From: Oscillospiraceae bacterium
GTDB taxonomy: Bacteria > Bacillota > Clostridia > Christensenellales > Aristaeellaceae
Direction of reading: 5' to 3'
Length of the DNA: 14,819 nucleotides
Assembly: GCA_031282605.1 (NCBI GenBank)
Contig: JAITDK010000017.1
Location: forward strand, 1-14,819
Below, one piece after another: positions 13,650 to 14,819 of the stretch. The notes beneath the pieces are model-generated. The model saw only the letters and a program-made list of their open reading frames with translations, made no database searches and was not told where the DNA came from. The first letter of the stretch is position 1, and each line of letters starts with the position of its first letter. The position numbers and the translations under genes were made by a program.

Positions 13650-14819
13650 TCCTGCCGTCTATCCTTGTGGATCATGTATAACACGGCCAGCGCGCCCGTC
13701 GTGAGAATCCACGACGCCGGATACGACGTAAGCAAACCCAGCAGCGAGGCGCGTCCCCGTGGCACGAACAGCGCCCACGCGACGCGGAAACCGCACGTGC
13801 CTATCAGTGTGACAGCCATCTGCTTGAACGTCTCGCCCTTGCCGCGCAGCGCGCCCGACAGCACCTCCCCCAGCGCATACATAACATAAAACGGCGCCAT
13901 CAACCGCATGATATCCGCGCACATGTCAAGAACGATACGGTCGCCGATTATCATCATTCCCAGCGGTCTGGACCAGACGAACAGAACCGCGCTGACGGCG
14001 CCGATGATCAGCGCGGTCAATCCCAGGCATATACGCGTGCCGCGCTTGATACGGTCATACGCCTTCGCGCCATAGTTCTGCGCCGCAAACGTTGAGCTTG
14101 TATTGCTAAGCGCGGCGGAGGCTACCCACACTATCATATCCAGCTTGCCGCACAGGGCGTAGGCGGCGATGCTGTCTACGCCGTACGCGTTGATGCTGGA
14201 CTGCACGACCATGTTGGATATAGGATACAGTATATTCTGCAGCGACATCGGAACGCCGATCCGCAGTATTTTCTTTAAGATCGGCAAGTGAAAGCGAACA
14301 CGCCTCAAGTCCAATTTGCACGGCATATCAGCGCGAGTCAGATGACGGATAGTCAGCGCGGCGCTGGCGAATTGTGACGCCACCGTCGCAACCGCCGCGC
14401 CCGCGACCCCCCACTTAAACACCGCGATAAACAGCAGATCCAGCGCGACATTGGCGCAGTTGCATACGACAAGATAGAGCAGCGGCGTTCTGGAGTCGCC
14501 CACCGCGCGCAGAATCCCCGCCGCGATGTTGTATACCAGCGATACCACAGTGCCGCCGAAACAGACGCGCACATACGTCAGCGTATCCGGAACGATCTCA
14601 TCCGGCACGTTCAGCCAGCGCATCGAGGGAACCGCTATTATTATCCCGGTAACTGATAACGCCAGACCGCCCGCCACCGAGAACGCGACGGCGGTATGAA
14701 CCGATTCATCCAAGGATTTTTGATCCTTCGCCCCGTAGAACTGCGATATGAGAACGGTCGCGGCCACTGACAGACCCGTGAAGAAGCTGAGCGGGAACTT
14801 TGTAAGGTTGTATATAGCG
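13544..14819 (-). CDS. MATE-family efflux transporter, N-terminus beyond the window
   Basis: An inner-membrane, cation-coupled multidrug or metabolite exporter of the MATE superfamily. The frame is open to the window edge, adding AIYNLTKFPLSFFTGLS before the GTG at 14767, which is therefore an internal valine. Visible are 424 residues. FFTGLSVAATVLISQFYGAKD matches the end of the second helix of the family, and GILRAVGDSRTPL and GALRGKGETFKQM are the two repeated MATE loop motifs, one in each half. The start, first helix and most of the second are missing (roughly 50-80 residues). The last helix ends at about LYMIHKDRR; the remaining 35 residues are hydrophilic and entirely antisense to the end of the GNAT gene, an unusual tail. 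Substrate cannot be predicted. Confidence 0.92.
   Translation of the reverse strand, partial: AIYNLTKFPLSFFTGLSVAATVLISQFYGAKDQKSLDESVHTAVAFSVAGGLALSVTGIIIAVPSMRWLNVPDEIVPDTLTYVRVCFGGTVVSLVYNIAAGILRAVGDSRTPLLYLVVCNCANVALDLLFIAVFKWGVAGAAVATVASQFASAALTIRHLTRADMPCKLDLRRVRFHLPILKKILRIGVPMSLQNILYPISNMVVQSSINAYGVDSIAAYALCGKLDMIVWVASAALSNTSSTFAAQNYGAKAYDRIKRGTRICLGLTALIIGAVSAVLFVWSRPLGMMIIGDRIVLDMCADIMRLMAPFYVMYALGEVLSGALRGKGETFKQMAVTLIGTCGFRVAWALFVPRGRASLLGLLTSYPASWILTTGALAVLYMIHKDRRQDQKSSELRIPSDSGNHPCGSFAAENSSDSRENNAV

Noticed and set aside
1..14819. Mobile element, prophage, CRISPR, tRNA or rRNA content
   Set aside because: No transposase, integrase, repeated spacer pattern, cloverleaf or rRNA sequence seen on reading both strands.

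Overview
The window looks like ordinary chromosomal core from a GC-rich member of the Firmicutes/Clostridia, possibly an uncultured gut lineage. The grounds are the single-domain Pta next to AckA, a TmcAL (YlbM) gene, strong Shine-Dalgarno sites, GTG starts, and an rsmD-coaD pair close to tmcAL/pta/ackA, an arrangement known in Clostridia. The order-level guess is inference. Coding density is very high. I see no rRNA, tRNA, CRISPR array, insertion sequence, phage gene or att site.

Layout. (1) Left edge to 3832, minus strand: an acetate operon, pta then ackA then a membrane-anchored parvulin-type foldase. The genes are chained by 4-base stop/start overlaps. Leftward of it is a GC-rich gap and possibly the first codons of another leftward gene. 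(2) 3949-6146, plus strand: tmcAL (acetate-dependent tRNA-Met acetylation) divergent from pta, then a two-gene unit of an unrecognised two-span membrane protein and a small UspA-like protein. A strong inverted repeat at 6147-6180 separates this from the next, convergent unit. (3) 10761 down to 6202, minus strand: a nearly gapless seven-gene operon, ACT-domain protein, alr, 5-formyl-THF cyclo-ligase, unknown membrane protein, rsmD, coaD, coiled-coil protein. A candidate promoter lies at 10847-10875. (4) 10956-13649, plus strand: fmdB-like zinc ribbon, murA, and a GNAT acetyltransferase with an SCP2-like tail. (5) 13544-14819, minus strand: a MATE-family transporter cut by the window end, whose last 35 codons lie antisense inside the GNAT gene.

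How the genes work together. pta-ackA interconverts acetyl-CoA, acetyl phosphate and acetate with ATP formation, and the divergent tmcAL consumes acetate and ATP to modify elongator tRNA-Met. alr and murA feed peptidoglycan synthesis from two divergent units. coaD makes CoA, rsmD modifies 16S rRNA, and the cyclo-ligase recycles folate. A compositional feature stands out: despite high GC, the rare-in-many-bacteria isoleucine codon ATA is as common as ATC in murA (hand count 14 ATA, 13 ATC, 2 ATT).

I did not find a clearly new system. The best leads are the ATA usage beside tmcAL, a foldase with an altered parvulin core, the GNAT/MATE antisense overlap, and two unrecognised membrane proteins.
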